Shown piece by piece: positions 1 through 6,427 of a DNA stretch of 6,538 nt. The stretch covers positions 1 to 6,538 of the forward strand of contig SKTL01000412.1 of assembly GCA_007122555.1 (NCBI GenBank). Direction: 5' to 3'. The stretch's first letter is position 1. The number at the start of each line of letters is the position of its first letter. The notes below the pieces were generated by a model that ran no database searches, was not told the DNA's origin, and saw only the letters and a program-made list of their open reading frames with translations. The position numbers and the translations under genes were made by a program. This stretch comes from Thermomicrobiaceae bacterium (GTDB lineage Bacteria; Chloroflexota; Chloroflexia; Thermomicrobiales; Thermomicrobiaceae).

Positions 1-155
1 ATTGAGGAACACGGATCGATGATCAAACCCTCGCCTCGTTCGAGTCCGGGTGAGAACATAAGCCCGCGCCCGCGCGCCCAGAACGACCGGGCTTCGCGAA
101 TATGTTCGCCGATCAGGCGATCTCGGGTCTGATTTCGCACAGTTATCAGCGACAT
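1..155 (-). CDS. DUF192 family protein, N-terminal part (runs off left edge)
   Basis: Fifty-one complete codons of a gene that continues beyond base 1. I translated it by hand from the ATG at 155-153. The visible protein starts MSLITVRNQT. It then shows the layout of DUF192 (PF02643) proteins: an N-terminal strand, an A-x-S-x-x-x-R-x-x-GLM stretch (GLM at residues 31-33), a P-G-L turn, and the conserved GEGLII...PCSS block at residues 41-51. In the family this block is normally followed by a His-Thr-x-x-Met segment, here outside the window. The family is small, usually somewhat over 100 residues, and its function is unknown. The gene starts 21 bases after the tadC stop and is presumably co-transcribed. 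The Shine-Dalgarno match before ATG 155 is poor. In-frame GTG codons at 167 and 164 are alternative starts, but the N-terminus from ATG fits the family better. Family call from motif recall, fairly sure; role in pilus biology unproven. Confidence 0.8.
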   Translation of the reverse strand, partial: MSLITVRNQTRDRLIGEHIREARSFWARGRGLMFSPGLERGEGLIIDPCSS

Positions 156-176
156 GGGCAGCACCACGGATTCCCG

Positions 177-1100
177 CTAGAAGGACTCGAGCAATCGAGG
201 AATCGCCGGGCCGAGGAGCACAATATAGAGCGCAGGGAAAATCAGGAACACCATTGGAAAGAGCATCTTCACCGGCGCTTTGTGCGCCTGTTCTTCCGCA
301 CGTTGACGGCGGCGCATACGCATCTGCTGAGACTGTACGCGCAGCACCTTCGAGATACTAACGCCAAGCTGGTCGGCCTGGATCATCGACGATGTGAACA
401 CGTTCAGATCATCCACGTTGATCCGGTTGGCCATCTCCCGCATCGCCTCGCGGCGGGATTTCCCCATTCGGATCTCGGACAGCATCCGTCCGAACTCGCG
501 CGTGAGCTCATTATCCCACTTCTCGATCACTCGGCTCAGCGCAGGGTCAAACCCAAGACCCGACTCGACACTGATCGTGAGCAGGTCGATTGCATCCGGC
601 AGAGAAATCTGCACGGACTTCTTTCGCGCACTGATCCGACGCTTGAGCCAGAATCCCGGCAACATGTAGCCCAGGATAAGCATGAAGGCGGCCAACCCGA
701 GGCCGAGCAACAGGTTTGACCCTCCCAGCAGGAACAGGAGCAGCACAATACCGCTCAGGCCTATCGCCGTCGCCACCCGGATTCCGATGTACTCCACTGC
801 ACCAATTCCGGATGGTGATCCTGCCTCGATCAGCTCCTGGCGAAGGCTCTCCATCGCCGAACGAGGAGTAAATCGGCGCCCGATACGCGAGAACCGACGG
901 AGAACCGGAAACACAATCCGATCCTGGAACGGTTGCTCCAGTTCCAACTCGGTCAGCGAAGAGATTTCGCGCTGGCCATACTGAGACAGGCGATCTTCAA
1001 TGACAATGTCCTGATTGGCGCGCCGGTACCCGAAGACCACCAGTCCCAGCGAACTGATAATCATCAGAATGATCGCGATTGCAATGAACTCACCGGTCAT
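177..1100 (-). CDS. tadC: TadC-like pilus platform protein (type II secretion F domain)
   Basis: A polytopic inner-membrane protein of 307 residues. In Tad systems TadC pairs with TadB as the membrane platform on which the CpaF motor acts to add pilin subunits. It has an N-terminal membrane segment (about 3-24), a basic/acidic cytoplasmic stretch, two central membrane segments (about 107-125 and 128-150), a cytoplasmic T2SS-F helical domain (about 165-275), and a C-terminal membrane hairpin (about 277-298). The F domain starts with LPDAIDLL and carries the SGLGFDPAL motif, the typical E-x-x-x-G-x-x-R-x-E-A segment, and a QADQLGVSI segment where the family has conserved Q-x-x-x-G. A very basic stretch, MRMRRRQRAEEQAHKAP (260-276), precedes the last membrane region, as is usual. 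The gene starts 27 bases after tadB. A purine-rich AGAGGAAA lies 13 bases upstream of the ATG, rather far, so translation may depend partly on coupling. Length and membrane layout are normal. Confidence 0.92.
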   Translation of the reverse strand: MTGEFIAIAIILMIISSLGLVVFGYRRANQDIVIEDRLSQYGQREISSLTELELEQPFQDRIVFPVLRRFSRIGRRFTPRSAMESLRQELIEAGSPSGIGAVEYIGIRVATAIGLSGIVLLLFLLGGSNLLLGLGLAAFMLILGYMLPGFWLKRRISARKKSVQISLPDAIDLLTISVESGLGFDPALSRVIEKWDNELTREFGRMLSEIRMGKSRREAMREMANRINVDDLNVFTSSMIQADQLGVSISKVLRVQSQQMRMRRRQRAEEQAHKAPVKMLFPMVFLIFPALYIVLLGPAIPRLLESF

Positions 1101-1127
1101 GACGGCTCTACCGTTTCCTCTGTCGAG

Positions 1128-2108
1128 CTAGACTTCAATTTCGACAATCTTCTGCATTGCAACGAACCCGAGACCCATCAGGATCACTCCGAGAATCGGC
1201 AAACAGATCCATGGCCAGACAAACAGTTCGCTGATGTAGTCAGGGTTGATAAAGAATAGCAGAGCGGCGACGCCAATCGGAAGCGCCGTAATGATGTATC
1301 CGGAGATCCTGCCCTGAGAGGTCAATACCTGAATCTCTCCCTTGATGCGGACGCGCTCGCGAATCGTTTCACCCATGACGTCCAGAATCTGGGCGAGATT
1401 ACCGCCTACCTCGTGCTGAATGTTGATCGCCGTGACCAGAAGATCAAGGTCTTCGCTGGGGACCCGTTCCAGCATGTGCTGCATTGCCATCTGCGGACTG
1501 ATTCCAAGACCCACTTCACGCACGACGCGACGAAACTCAGTGCACATCGGTTCAGGCGACTCCCGTGACGCCAGCTCCATTGTCTGCAGAAGCGAGTAAC
1601 CTGCGCGCAGCGAGTTCGCCATCATTCCGATCGTGTCGCCGAGCTGGTCGTTGAAATGCTTTGCGCGTCGTGTCGCCACACTCGACACGTACCAGTGCGG
1701 CGCCATCCATCCGATCACGCCCAGCACCAGTGCGACCATAATTCCCATCAGCGGCTCGCTGAACCCTCGTCCTGCTATGAAGCCGAAGAGCGCTCCGAAC
1801 GAGGCGGCTCCGAGTCGAACCAGCATAAACTCGCCGACCGTCATCCGGATATCGGCTCGGGAGAGCAATCGAGACATGCTCTTACCAACATCGCGCTCTT
1901 GAACGGCTTTGCCCATTCGGTCGGCGAACACGTTCTGATCATGCGTCCGGTCTTCATCATCCTCATGCGCGTGATGATGTGATGCGAATCGCTCCAGCCG
2001 CTCTTCCATATCGTGTGACGCAACCTGGTCGCGGCGGCTCAGCACTCCGAAGATTACCAGTACGAGCGCTCCGGCAAGCAAAATGATTGTCAGCGTCATC
2101 AGGTCCAT
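1128..2108 (-). CDS. tadB: TadB-like pilus platform protein (type II secretion F domain)
   Basis: A 326-residue inner-membrane protein and the partner of TadC. It has an N-terminal membrane helix (about 5-23), a cytoplasmic stretch, two membrane helices (about 95-112 and 118-138), a T2SS-F domain (about 152-285), and a C-terminal membrane pair (about 269-287 and 300-318). F-domain hallmarks are the start at FNDQLGDTIGMMANSLRAGYS, the acidic QHEVGGNLAQILD motif (231-243), which is the most conserved TadB signature, and the basic RERVRIKGEIQVLTSQGRIS segment (250-269) before the final membrane region. A CGGAG Shine-Dalgarno (2116-2120) sits 7 bases before the ATG. It follows cpaF by 55 bases. 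Odd: residues 43-57 are rich in His and Asp (SHHHAHEDDEDRTHD). They lie in the variable cytoplasmic linker, where I know of no conserved motif. TadB rather than TadC is chosen from gene order and the EVGGNLA motif. Confidence 0.93.
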   Translation of the reverse strand: MDLMTLTIILLAGALVLVIFGVLSRRDQVASHDMEERLERFASHHHAHEDDEDRTHDQNVFADRMGKAVQERDVGKSMSRLLSRADIRMTVGEFMLVRLGAASFGALFGFIAGRGFSEPLMGIMVALVLGVIGWMAPHWYVSSVATRRAKHFNDQLGDTIGMMANSLRAGYSLLQTMELASRESPEPMCTEFRRVVREVGLGISPQMAMQHMLERVPSEDLDLLVTAINIQHEVGGNLAQILDVMGETIRERVRIKGEIQVLTSQGRISGYIITALPIGVAALLFFINPDYISELFVWPWICLPILGVILMGLGFVAMQKIVEIEV

Positions 2109-2128
2109 ACGGCAACTCCGAGCGAGCG

Positions 2129-2145
2129 TCCGGCCCTATGCCGGA
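2129..2145 (-). other. Small inverted repeat between cpaF and tadB
   Basis: Six-base perfect arms, TCCGGC and GCCGGA, with a 5-base loop, lying in the 55-base gap between the cpaF stop and the tadB start. No T-run follows it on the minus strand, so it is not an intrinsic terminator. It could be an mRNA stability or processing hairpin, or chance in a GC-rich gap. Confidence 0.25.
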
Positions 2146-2163
2146 TTGGCGAAAATATGTGTC

Positions 2164-3684
2164 CTAGAACATTCGTTCGTACGATGTACCGAAGATGTTC
2201 GGCGGCAGATAGATGCTCTGGCTTTCGAACACTTCCACGAACTTCGGCCGGATTCCGGTCGGTTTGATCGCTCCGATGACCTTCCCGTTCTCCTGACCCG
2301 TTTGCTCGAACGTGAAGACGTCCTGCAACACGATGACGTCCCCTTCCATCCCCTGCACTTCAGTGATGTAGGTGACGCGACGGGAGCCGTCTTTCATACG
2401 CGACTGATGCAGAATCAGATCGACCGCAGAGGCGATCTGTTCACGAATCGCGCGAATCGGCAGATCGTAACCTGCCATCAGACACATGGTCTCGAGACGG
2501 GAGAGCGTATCTCTCGGGCCGTTGGAGTGAACGGTCGTCAGCGATCCATCGTGTCCGGTGTTCATTGCCTGGAGCATGTCCAGCGTCTCTCCAGCGCGAC
2601 ACTCGCCAACGACCACCCGGTCGGGCCGCATACGGAGTGAGTTCACCACGAGATCCTGAATCGAAACCTCACCACGACCCTCGATGTTGGGTGGGCGTGA
2701 TTCCAGGGTGACAACATGATCCTGATGAAGTTGCAACTCGGCCGCGTTCTCGATCGTCACAATTCGTTCGTCGTGCGGGATAAACGAGGAAAGCACGTTG
2801 AGCGTGGTGGTCTTGCCCGAACCGGTACCGCCTGAAACGACGATATTCAGACGGCCCTCAACACACGCCTTCAGGAACGTCACAATCTCGGGCGTCAGCG
2901 TCCCGAAGCGCACCAGATCGTCTGACGTGAGCGGATCCTTGGCGAACTTACGAATCGTCAGCGTTGGTCCAACCAGGCTGATCGGCGGGATTACTGCGTT
3001 GATTCGCGAGCCATCAGGAAGCCGTGCGTCGACCATCGGCGAGCTTTCATCGATACGCCGACCGAGTGGAGACACGATCCGGTCAATCACGCGCATCACG
3101 TGATCGTCATCCTGAAATGTGACATCTGTGCGTTCCAGCCGGCCCGCGCGCTCGACGTACGTCTGGCGCGGTCCGTTGACCATAATCTCCGAGACCGATT
3201 CGTCTTTCAGCAAAGGTTCAATCGGCCCGTACCCCAGAATTTCCGCCGAGATCGCCTCAAATAGCCTCATCCGCTCGACACGAGTCAAGACGATGCTCTC
3301 GGCCTCGAGCACCGAGGTGAAGGTCTCCTCAACGGTGCGCCGAACCTCTTCCTGATTGCCGAGGTCCATTCGTGGATCAAGTTCAGAAATCAGCCGGTTC
3401 TGGATTCGGCTCTTCAGTTCGTTGAAGTTGTCCGACTTCTGCTGGGTTGTGCCCGTTCCCTGCTGTTGTTGCTGGGTCCCAATCGTCGGGCGGCGCAGGG
3501 CGCCGAGTTCTCCGGAACGCCCGCTTGACTCCTCTTCAGTGTCGCGCGTCGCGCCAGTTCCCTGAGATTGCTTGCCCAGACCGCCGGTGGTATCGGGGTT
3601 TCGCTTTCCATCCTTTGTCGGTGGACTCTTTTGTTCCGTCCCAGAGAGATCCTGGGTCGTTCCGAGACGCTTGAGTAATGACAT
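2164..3684 (-). CDS. cpaF: CpaF/TadA-type pilus assembly ATPase
   Basis: The cytoplasmic secretion ATPase (GspE/VirB11 superfamily) that powers Tad pilus extension through TadB/TadC. It has 506 residues from the ATG at 3684. A GTG 30 bases upstream is in frame, but the ATG has GAGAGG 8 bases before it and gives the MSLLKRLG start. Residues 11-85 are low-complexity, rich in Gln, Gly, Thr and Ser with a five-Gln run (71-75). An N-terminal domain follows (about 90-250, including GYGPIEPLL and the SEIMVNG motif). The motor domain has Walker A GGTGSGKT (285-292), an Asp-box at about 311 reading TIENAAEL, a Walker B region RPDRVVVGE (353-361) and a His-box TGHDGSLTTVHSN (376-388). All nucleotide-binding motifs are intact apart from Asn in the Asp-box, where I expect Asp (TIEDAAEL), and GECRAGE where GEVRGGE is common. 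It follows cpaE by 95 bases. Identification is secure. Confidence 0.96.
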   Translation of the reverse strand: MSLLKRLGTTQDLSGTEQKSPPTKDGKRNPDTTGGLGKQSQGTGATRDTEEESSGRSGELGALRRPTIGTQQQQQGTGTTQQKSDNFNELKSRIQNRLISELDPRMDLGNQEEVRRTVEETFTSVLEAESIVLTRVERMRLFEAISAEILGYGPIEPLLKDESVSEIMVNGPRQTYVERAGRLERTDVTFQDDDHVMRVIDRIVSPLGRRIDESSPMVDARLPDGSRINAVIPPISLVGPTLTIRKFAKDPLTSDDLVRFGTLTPEIVTFLKACVEGRLNIVVSGGTGSGKTTTLNVLSSFIPHDERIVTIENAAELQLHQDHVVTLESRPPNIEGRGEVSIQDLVVNSLRMRPDRVVVGECRAGETLDMLQAMNTGHDGSLTTVHSNGPRDTLSRLETMCLMAGYDLPIRAIREQIASAVDLILHQSRMKDGSRRVTYITEVQGMEGDVIVLQDVFTFEQTGQENGKVIGAIKPTGIRPKFVEVFESQSIYLPPNIFGTSYERMF

Positions 3685-3692
3685 TCCCGCTA

Positions 3693-3698
3693 CCTCTC
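3693..3698 (-). promoter_or_regulatory. Ribosome binding site deciding the cpaF start
   Basis: GAGAGG on the minus strand, 8 bases before ATG 3684. It favours this start over the in-frame GTG at 3714, which has no comparable site. The rest of the 95-base cpaE-cpaF gap (3685-3779) shows no convincing promoter or terminator. Confidence 0.6.
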
Positions 3699-3779
3699 GT
3701 TCACGGCGACTCACTGCCCGTCCGCATAAGCAGGGTTGGTCGAATCAGGTGTGCTAGAGTCGTACGGCTTCAATACGTG

Positions 3780-5045
3780 TCACGTCGGTCGGAAGGCTGT
3801 TCGCAAGCGTGACATCAATCCGCCTCGAGCCGCTTTTCCGTCGGCAGCAGCCGCCGCGTCAACCGCTTCGACGTCAATCATGCTGGACGCCAGCCGTCGG
3901 ATCTCCTGTGTAATACGGTGATCCGTGCGGGTTTCAACCAGCGGCGTCCCTTCGTTTACGCTGTGCAGGGCCATCTGGACATCTTCCGGAATCTGATACT
4001 CAATCTCTCGCCCGAGATTCTCGGCAATGTCCCGAGTCGGGATTCCTGAGTAGCTATTCATACGATTGAGAACCAGATGAATCCGCTCGTTCTGATAGCC
4101 CAGGAGCGCCGCAATCTCCAGAAACTGCGTCGTATCCTTTATTGCCGTCATCTCCATCGTGAGCAACAACAACATGCGCTCAGACGCGTCCATAACGGTC
4201 AGCATTGTATCGTCGAAACCTGGTCGTGTATCAATAATGACATAATCAGCCATTTGTGTGAGCACGTTAAGCGTGGCGCGTACATGATCCGTTGTCACCG
4301 TCTCCGCCTCCTGCGGGGTTGGCGGCGACAACAACACGCGAACACCCGATGAGTGCGTGAACAGAATGTCTTCCATCAGTTCCGCATCGAGCGAGTGCGC
4401 TTGCTCCACGATGTCCACGATCGTTTTCGAATCGCCGCTATTCATCAGCACGCCGATGTCACCGAAGTGCATGCTCGTATCGAAGAGAATCACTTCTTTC
4501 TTCGTGAGCCTCCGAAGCTCCACCGCCAGATTAACCGCAACGAAGCTACGACCAACTCCGCCTTTTGAACTTACGACGCTGATGACCTTGGCTTCGGCCG
4601 ATGATCGCCGCGGATGCGCGGAGTTCGAATCAGTATGCTCCAGCACCTGCGTTTGAACCGCCGGCCGGGCCAGCCGGGAGACATGACGAATCGCCTCAAT
4701 CAGCTCGTCCAGACTGAACGGTTTGGAGAGATACTCGCGCGCCCCGGCGAGCATCGCGCGCCGCAACATGTCTGGCTCATTCTGGACAGACATCATGATC
4801 ACCGCCGTCGACGGAACGCGAGTGGTGATCTCCATCGTCGCCTCGATGCCATCCATGTCAGGCATATTGATATCCATGAGGACGACGTCGGGCGTCAACT
4901 CTACGGCGAGGTCTATACCCTCCTGGCCTCGCTCGGCTTTGCCCACAACTTCCACATCCGGCTCGAACCGGAGCAGTTTTTCTACGTTGTCGCGGCTTTC
5001 CGCGACGTCATCGACGATGAGGATGCGGATCCGACTCCCTGACAC
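3780..5045 (-). CDS. cpaE: CpaE/TadZ-like protein: receiver domain fused to ParA/MinD-type ATPase domain
   Basis: A 421-residue cytoplasmic protein. CpaE/TadZ proteins mark the assembly site and position or regulate the Tad machine. Residues 5-122 are a full response-regulator receiver domain with its active site complete: acidic pair D12-D13, phospho-acceptor D58 (VVLMD), S86 and K108 (SKPF). A linker (about 125-150) leads to a MinD/ParA-like domain with deviant P-loop SKGGVGRS (160-167), an FDTSMHFGD segment (188-196), Walker-B-like VIIDTRPGFDD (269-279) and an LVLNR segment (324-328). The second, catalytic P-loop lysine is Arg166 here (codon at 4550-4548). The C-terminus is an Ala-rich linker followed by a short basic amphipathic stretch, GGLMSRLRTAFRPT. 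The GTG start lies one base after the cpaB stop, with GGAGGAG just upstream, so translation is probably coupled. No cognate histidine kinase is in the window. Family call strong; whether it hydrolyses ATP is doubtful. Confidence 0.92.
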   Translation of the reverse strand: MSGSRIRILIVDDVAESRDNVEKLLRFEPDVEVVGKAERGQEGIDLAVELTPDVVLMDINMPDMDGIEATMEITTRVPSTAVIMMSVQNEPDMLRRAMLAGAREYLSKPFSLDELIEAIRHVSRLARPAVQTQVLEHTDSNSAHPRRSSAEAKVISVVSSKGGVGRSFVAVNLAVELRRLTKKEVILFDTSMHFGDIGVLMNSGDSKTIVDIVEQAHSLDAELMEDILFTHSSGVRVLLSPPTPQEAETVTTDHVRATLNVLTQMADYVIIDTRPGFDDTMLTVMDASERMLLLLTMEMTAIKDTTQFLEIAALLGYQNERIHLVLNRMNSYSGIPTRDIAENLGREIEYQIPEDVQMALHSVNEGTPLVETRTDHRITQEIRRLASSMIDVEAVDAAAAADGKAARGGLMSRLRTAFRPT

Positions 5046-5046
5046 C

Positions 5047-6069
5047 CTACTCCTCCACGTCTTCCGGCATCTCGGCCGGTCGCGGCAGCGGCATGCCCAG
5101 ATCCTCGATCATCTGCCGGAACGTCATGCCCGGTGTATCGACGATCTCGTCATCCTCCGGAGACCGCAGCGCAACCTGGAACTGTCCTTCGTAGTCAAGG
5201 ATGAACTTGAGTAACTCCGCAGACGCTGGATCCACTTCCAGGATCAGCATGTCCGCGCTGGGCAACCGTTCGGGATCCGTGGCATCTGGAGCCGAGTCAT
5301 TCTCTTCGTCATCGTCGTTTTCGTTGCTGGCTTGCGTGCGATCGACGGTAACGAGATCCCCATCGTGGTCCACGGTGATATCACCGGCCACCACGCGCAC
5401 CACGCGAATGTTCTGCATCAGGATCTTGGTCACGGGCTCGTGTCCGCCAGACGTCGCAACAGAGACAAGGGAACCCGGTTCGAACGGTGCGGGGAGTTCC
5501 TGGATATCGGCGTACCAGGGTGGAAGCGCCGGACCCAGTGGTTGACCCTCTTCATCCGTCTCCACGGGTGGATCGAAATCCTGGAGCATCTCTCGCAAGG
5601 CTTCGTAAAAGTCTTCGATATCGAACGCAATGGAGTAAACGATATCGATGTGATCGTCGGCCCGGATCATGCCGCCGAGCGCGTTGACACGATCGATCGG
5701 AACCGCCACAGCCCGCATTCCATCGGAGACGATGTGCGAGAGGCCCGGGGTAACAAGATTGGCCATCAGGACACGCTGGCCACTGACGATATCGCCAGAC
5801 GCGGCAAGTCCCAGCACCTGACCGGTCGATTGCGCGGTTCCCCGCGAGACGGTCTGCTGGTCAACTTCGACGACGGTGATGTCATCCTCGGTGACGACGC
5901 TATTCGCCGGAATGTCCTGGGCGGCCTCAATGACCTCAATCATCGCCACTTCCGGTTCAGCAGCGTCGTCGTCATCCGCAGTATCGCGGAATGCGAAGAT
6001 TGCCAGCACTGCCGCGGCGAGCGCCAGAACAACTCCTAATAGAATGAAGACACGACCACCTTTGCGCAT
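5047..6069 (-). CDS. cpaB: CpaB/RcpC-like Flp pilus assembly protein
   Basis: A membrane-anchored, outward-facing assembly protein of the Tad pilus, 340 residues from ATG 6069. A TTG at 6096 is in frame, but the ATG has AAAGGGAG 4 bases before it and gives the expected short basic N-terminus followed by one membrane helix (about 7-27). An acidic linker follows, then an SAF-type domain (about 43-105, with the DIPANSVVTEDDI motif), then the RcpC/CpaB domain starting at SDGMRAVAVPID (115-126) and continuing with VNALGGMIRADDHIDIVYS. The domain is interrupted by an acidic, proline-rich insertion (about 150-200) and a second acidic stretch (about 247-275, NENDDDEENDSAPD) before the last strands. 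The tail is also acidic. In outer-membrane bacteria CpaB/RcpC works beside the secretin. No secretin gene follows here, which fits a monoderm cell. First gene of the visible operon. Confidence 0.92.
   Translation of the reverse strand: MRKGGRVFILLGVVLALAAAVLAIFAFRDTADDDDAAEPEVAMIEVIEAAQDIPANSVVTEDDITVVEVDQQTVSRGTAQSTGQVLGLAASGDIVSGQRVLMANLVTPGLSHIVSDGMRAVAVPIDRVNALGGMIRADDHIDIVYSIAFDIEDFYEALREMLQDFDPPVETDEEGQPLGPALPPWYADIQELPAPFEPGSLVSVATSGGHEPVTKILMQNIRVVRVVAGDITVDHDGDLVTVDRTQASNENDDDEENDSAPDATDPERLPSADMLILEVDPASAELLKFILDYEGQFQVALRSPEDDEIVDTPGMTFRQMIEDLGMPLPRPAEMPEDVEE
5050..5056 (-). promoter_or_regulatory. Ribosome binding site for cpaE inside the cpaB 3' end
   Basis: GGAGGAG encodes the last two Glu codons of cpaB on the minus strand and lies 4 bases before the GTG of cpaE. 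The stop of cpaB and the start of cpaE are one base apart. This site supports the GTG start and suggests translational coupling, giving linked amounts of the two proteins. Confidence 0.75.
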
Positions 6070-6073
6070 CAGG

Positions 6074-6081
6074 CTCCCTTT
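6074..6081 (-). promoter_or_regulatory. Ribosome binding site of cpaB
   Basis: AAAGGGAG on the minus strand, 4 bases before ATG 6069. It selects the ATG over the upstream in-frame TTG at 6096 and marks the translation start of the first tad gene. Confidence 0.65.
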
Positions 6082-6200
6082 CCGGCCGATCTCCAACTGT
6101 CATCACAGTGAGAGACGAATACAGCGAGTTCTCCGACTTGCTTTACAGCGCACTCGCTTGATGAGTACCCGTATGCTAAGTGTAGGAAGGTTCCGGACAT

Positions 6201-6222
6201 CCAACCATAGTACGTTGGTTGG
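6201..6222. promoter_or_regulatory. Inverted repeat, possible operator upstream of cpaB
   Basis: Perfect 7-base arms CCAACCA and TGGTTGG with an 8-base spacer (TAGTACGT), about 130 bases before the cpaB start. The geometry would suit a dimeric DNA-binding protein or a small hairpin. No T-run follows on either strand. It is the cleanest operator-like palindrome in the leader, but nothing identifies a regulator. Confidence 0.25.
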
Positions 6223-6322
6223 GGATGGCCTCGGGAAACGTAGTCCACTGGGGAGCCGCGCTCACCCGACTGCCGCAATGGTTCGGGTCCGGCGCGGGAC
6301 AGACGGAAAGGAGAACCGTTCA

Positions 6323-6427
6323 ATGGCGAACGGGATCGGCTCGCTTTCACGAAGCCAGGGCGGCGGCCCAAGAGGCGATTGCGTTGTCCATGTCCTGCTG
6401 GACCAGCCCCGGAGCGGGGAGCCTTAA
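6323..6427 (+). CDS. Doubtful 34-residue ORF on the opposite strand
   Basis: A short frame opening ATG GCG AAC and ending TAA, on the strand opposite to every other gene here. Its only support is a strong AAGGAG (6308-6313) 9 bases before the ATG, and the hairpin at 6433-6465 beginning 5 bases after the stop. The product starts MANGIGSLSRS and ends DQPRSGEP. It is Gly/Ser/Arg-rich, with one Cys, no membrane segment and no motif I know. The same frame is open far upstream without a stop, which is common in GC-rich non-coding DNA and weakens the case. The start codon sits in the loop of a 6-base hairpin (6316-6333). Could be a leaderless remnant, a small peptide gene or chance. Confidence 0.18.
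   Translation: MANGIGSLSRSQGGGPRGDCVVHVLLDQPRSGEP

Noticed and set aside
2083..2640. Open frame (185 codons) on the plus strand opposite the 3' half of cpaF
   Set aside because: It lies against the conserved motor-domain codons of cpaF; its composition is that of an antisense shadow and no motif is seen.
3685..3779. Possible internal promoter between cpaE and cpaF
   Set aside because: TTGAAG on the minus strand looks like a -35 box, but no acceptable -10 box occurs 16-18 bases downstream.
5332..6039. Long open frame (235 codons) on the plus strand opposite cpaB
   Set aside because: It is the complement of a clearly identified cpaB, is rich in Arg, His and Asp in the pattern of an antisense frame, and has no recognisable domain.
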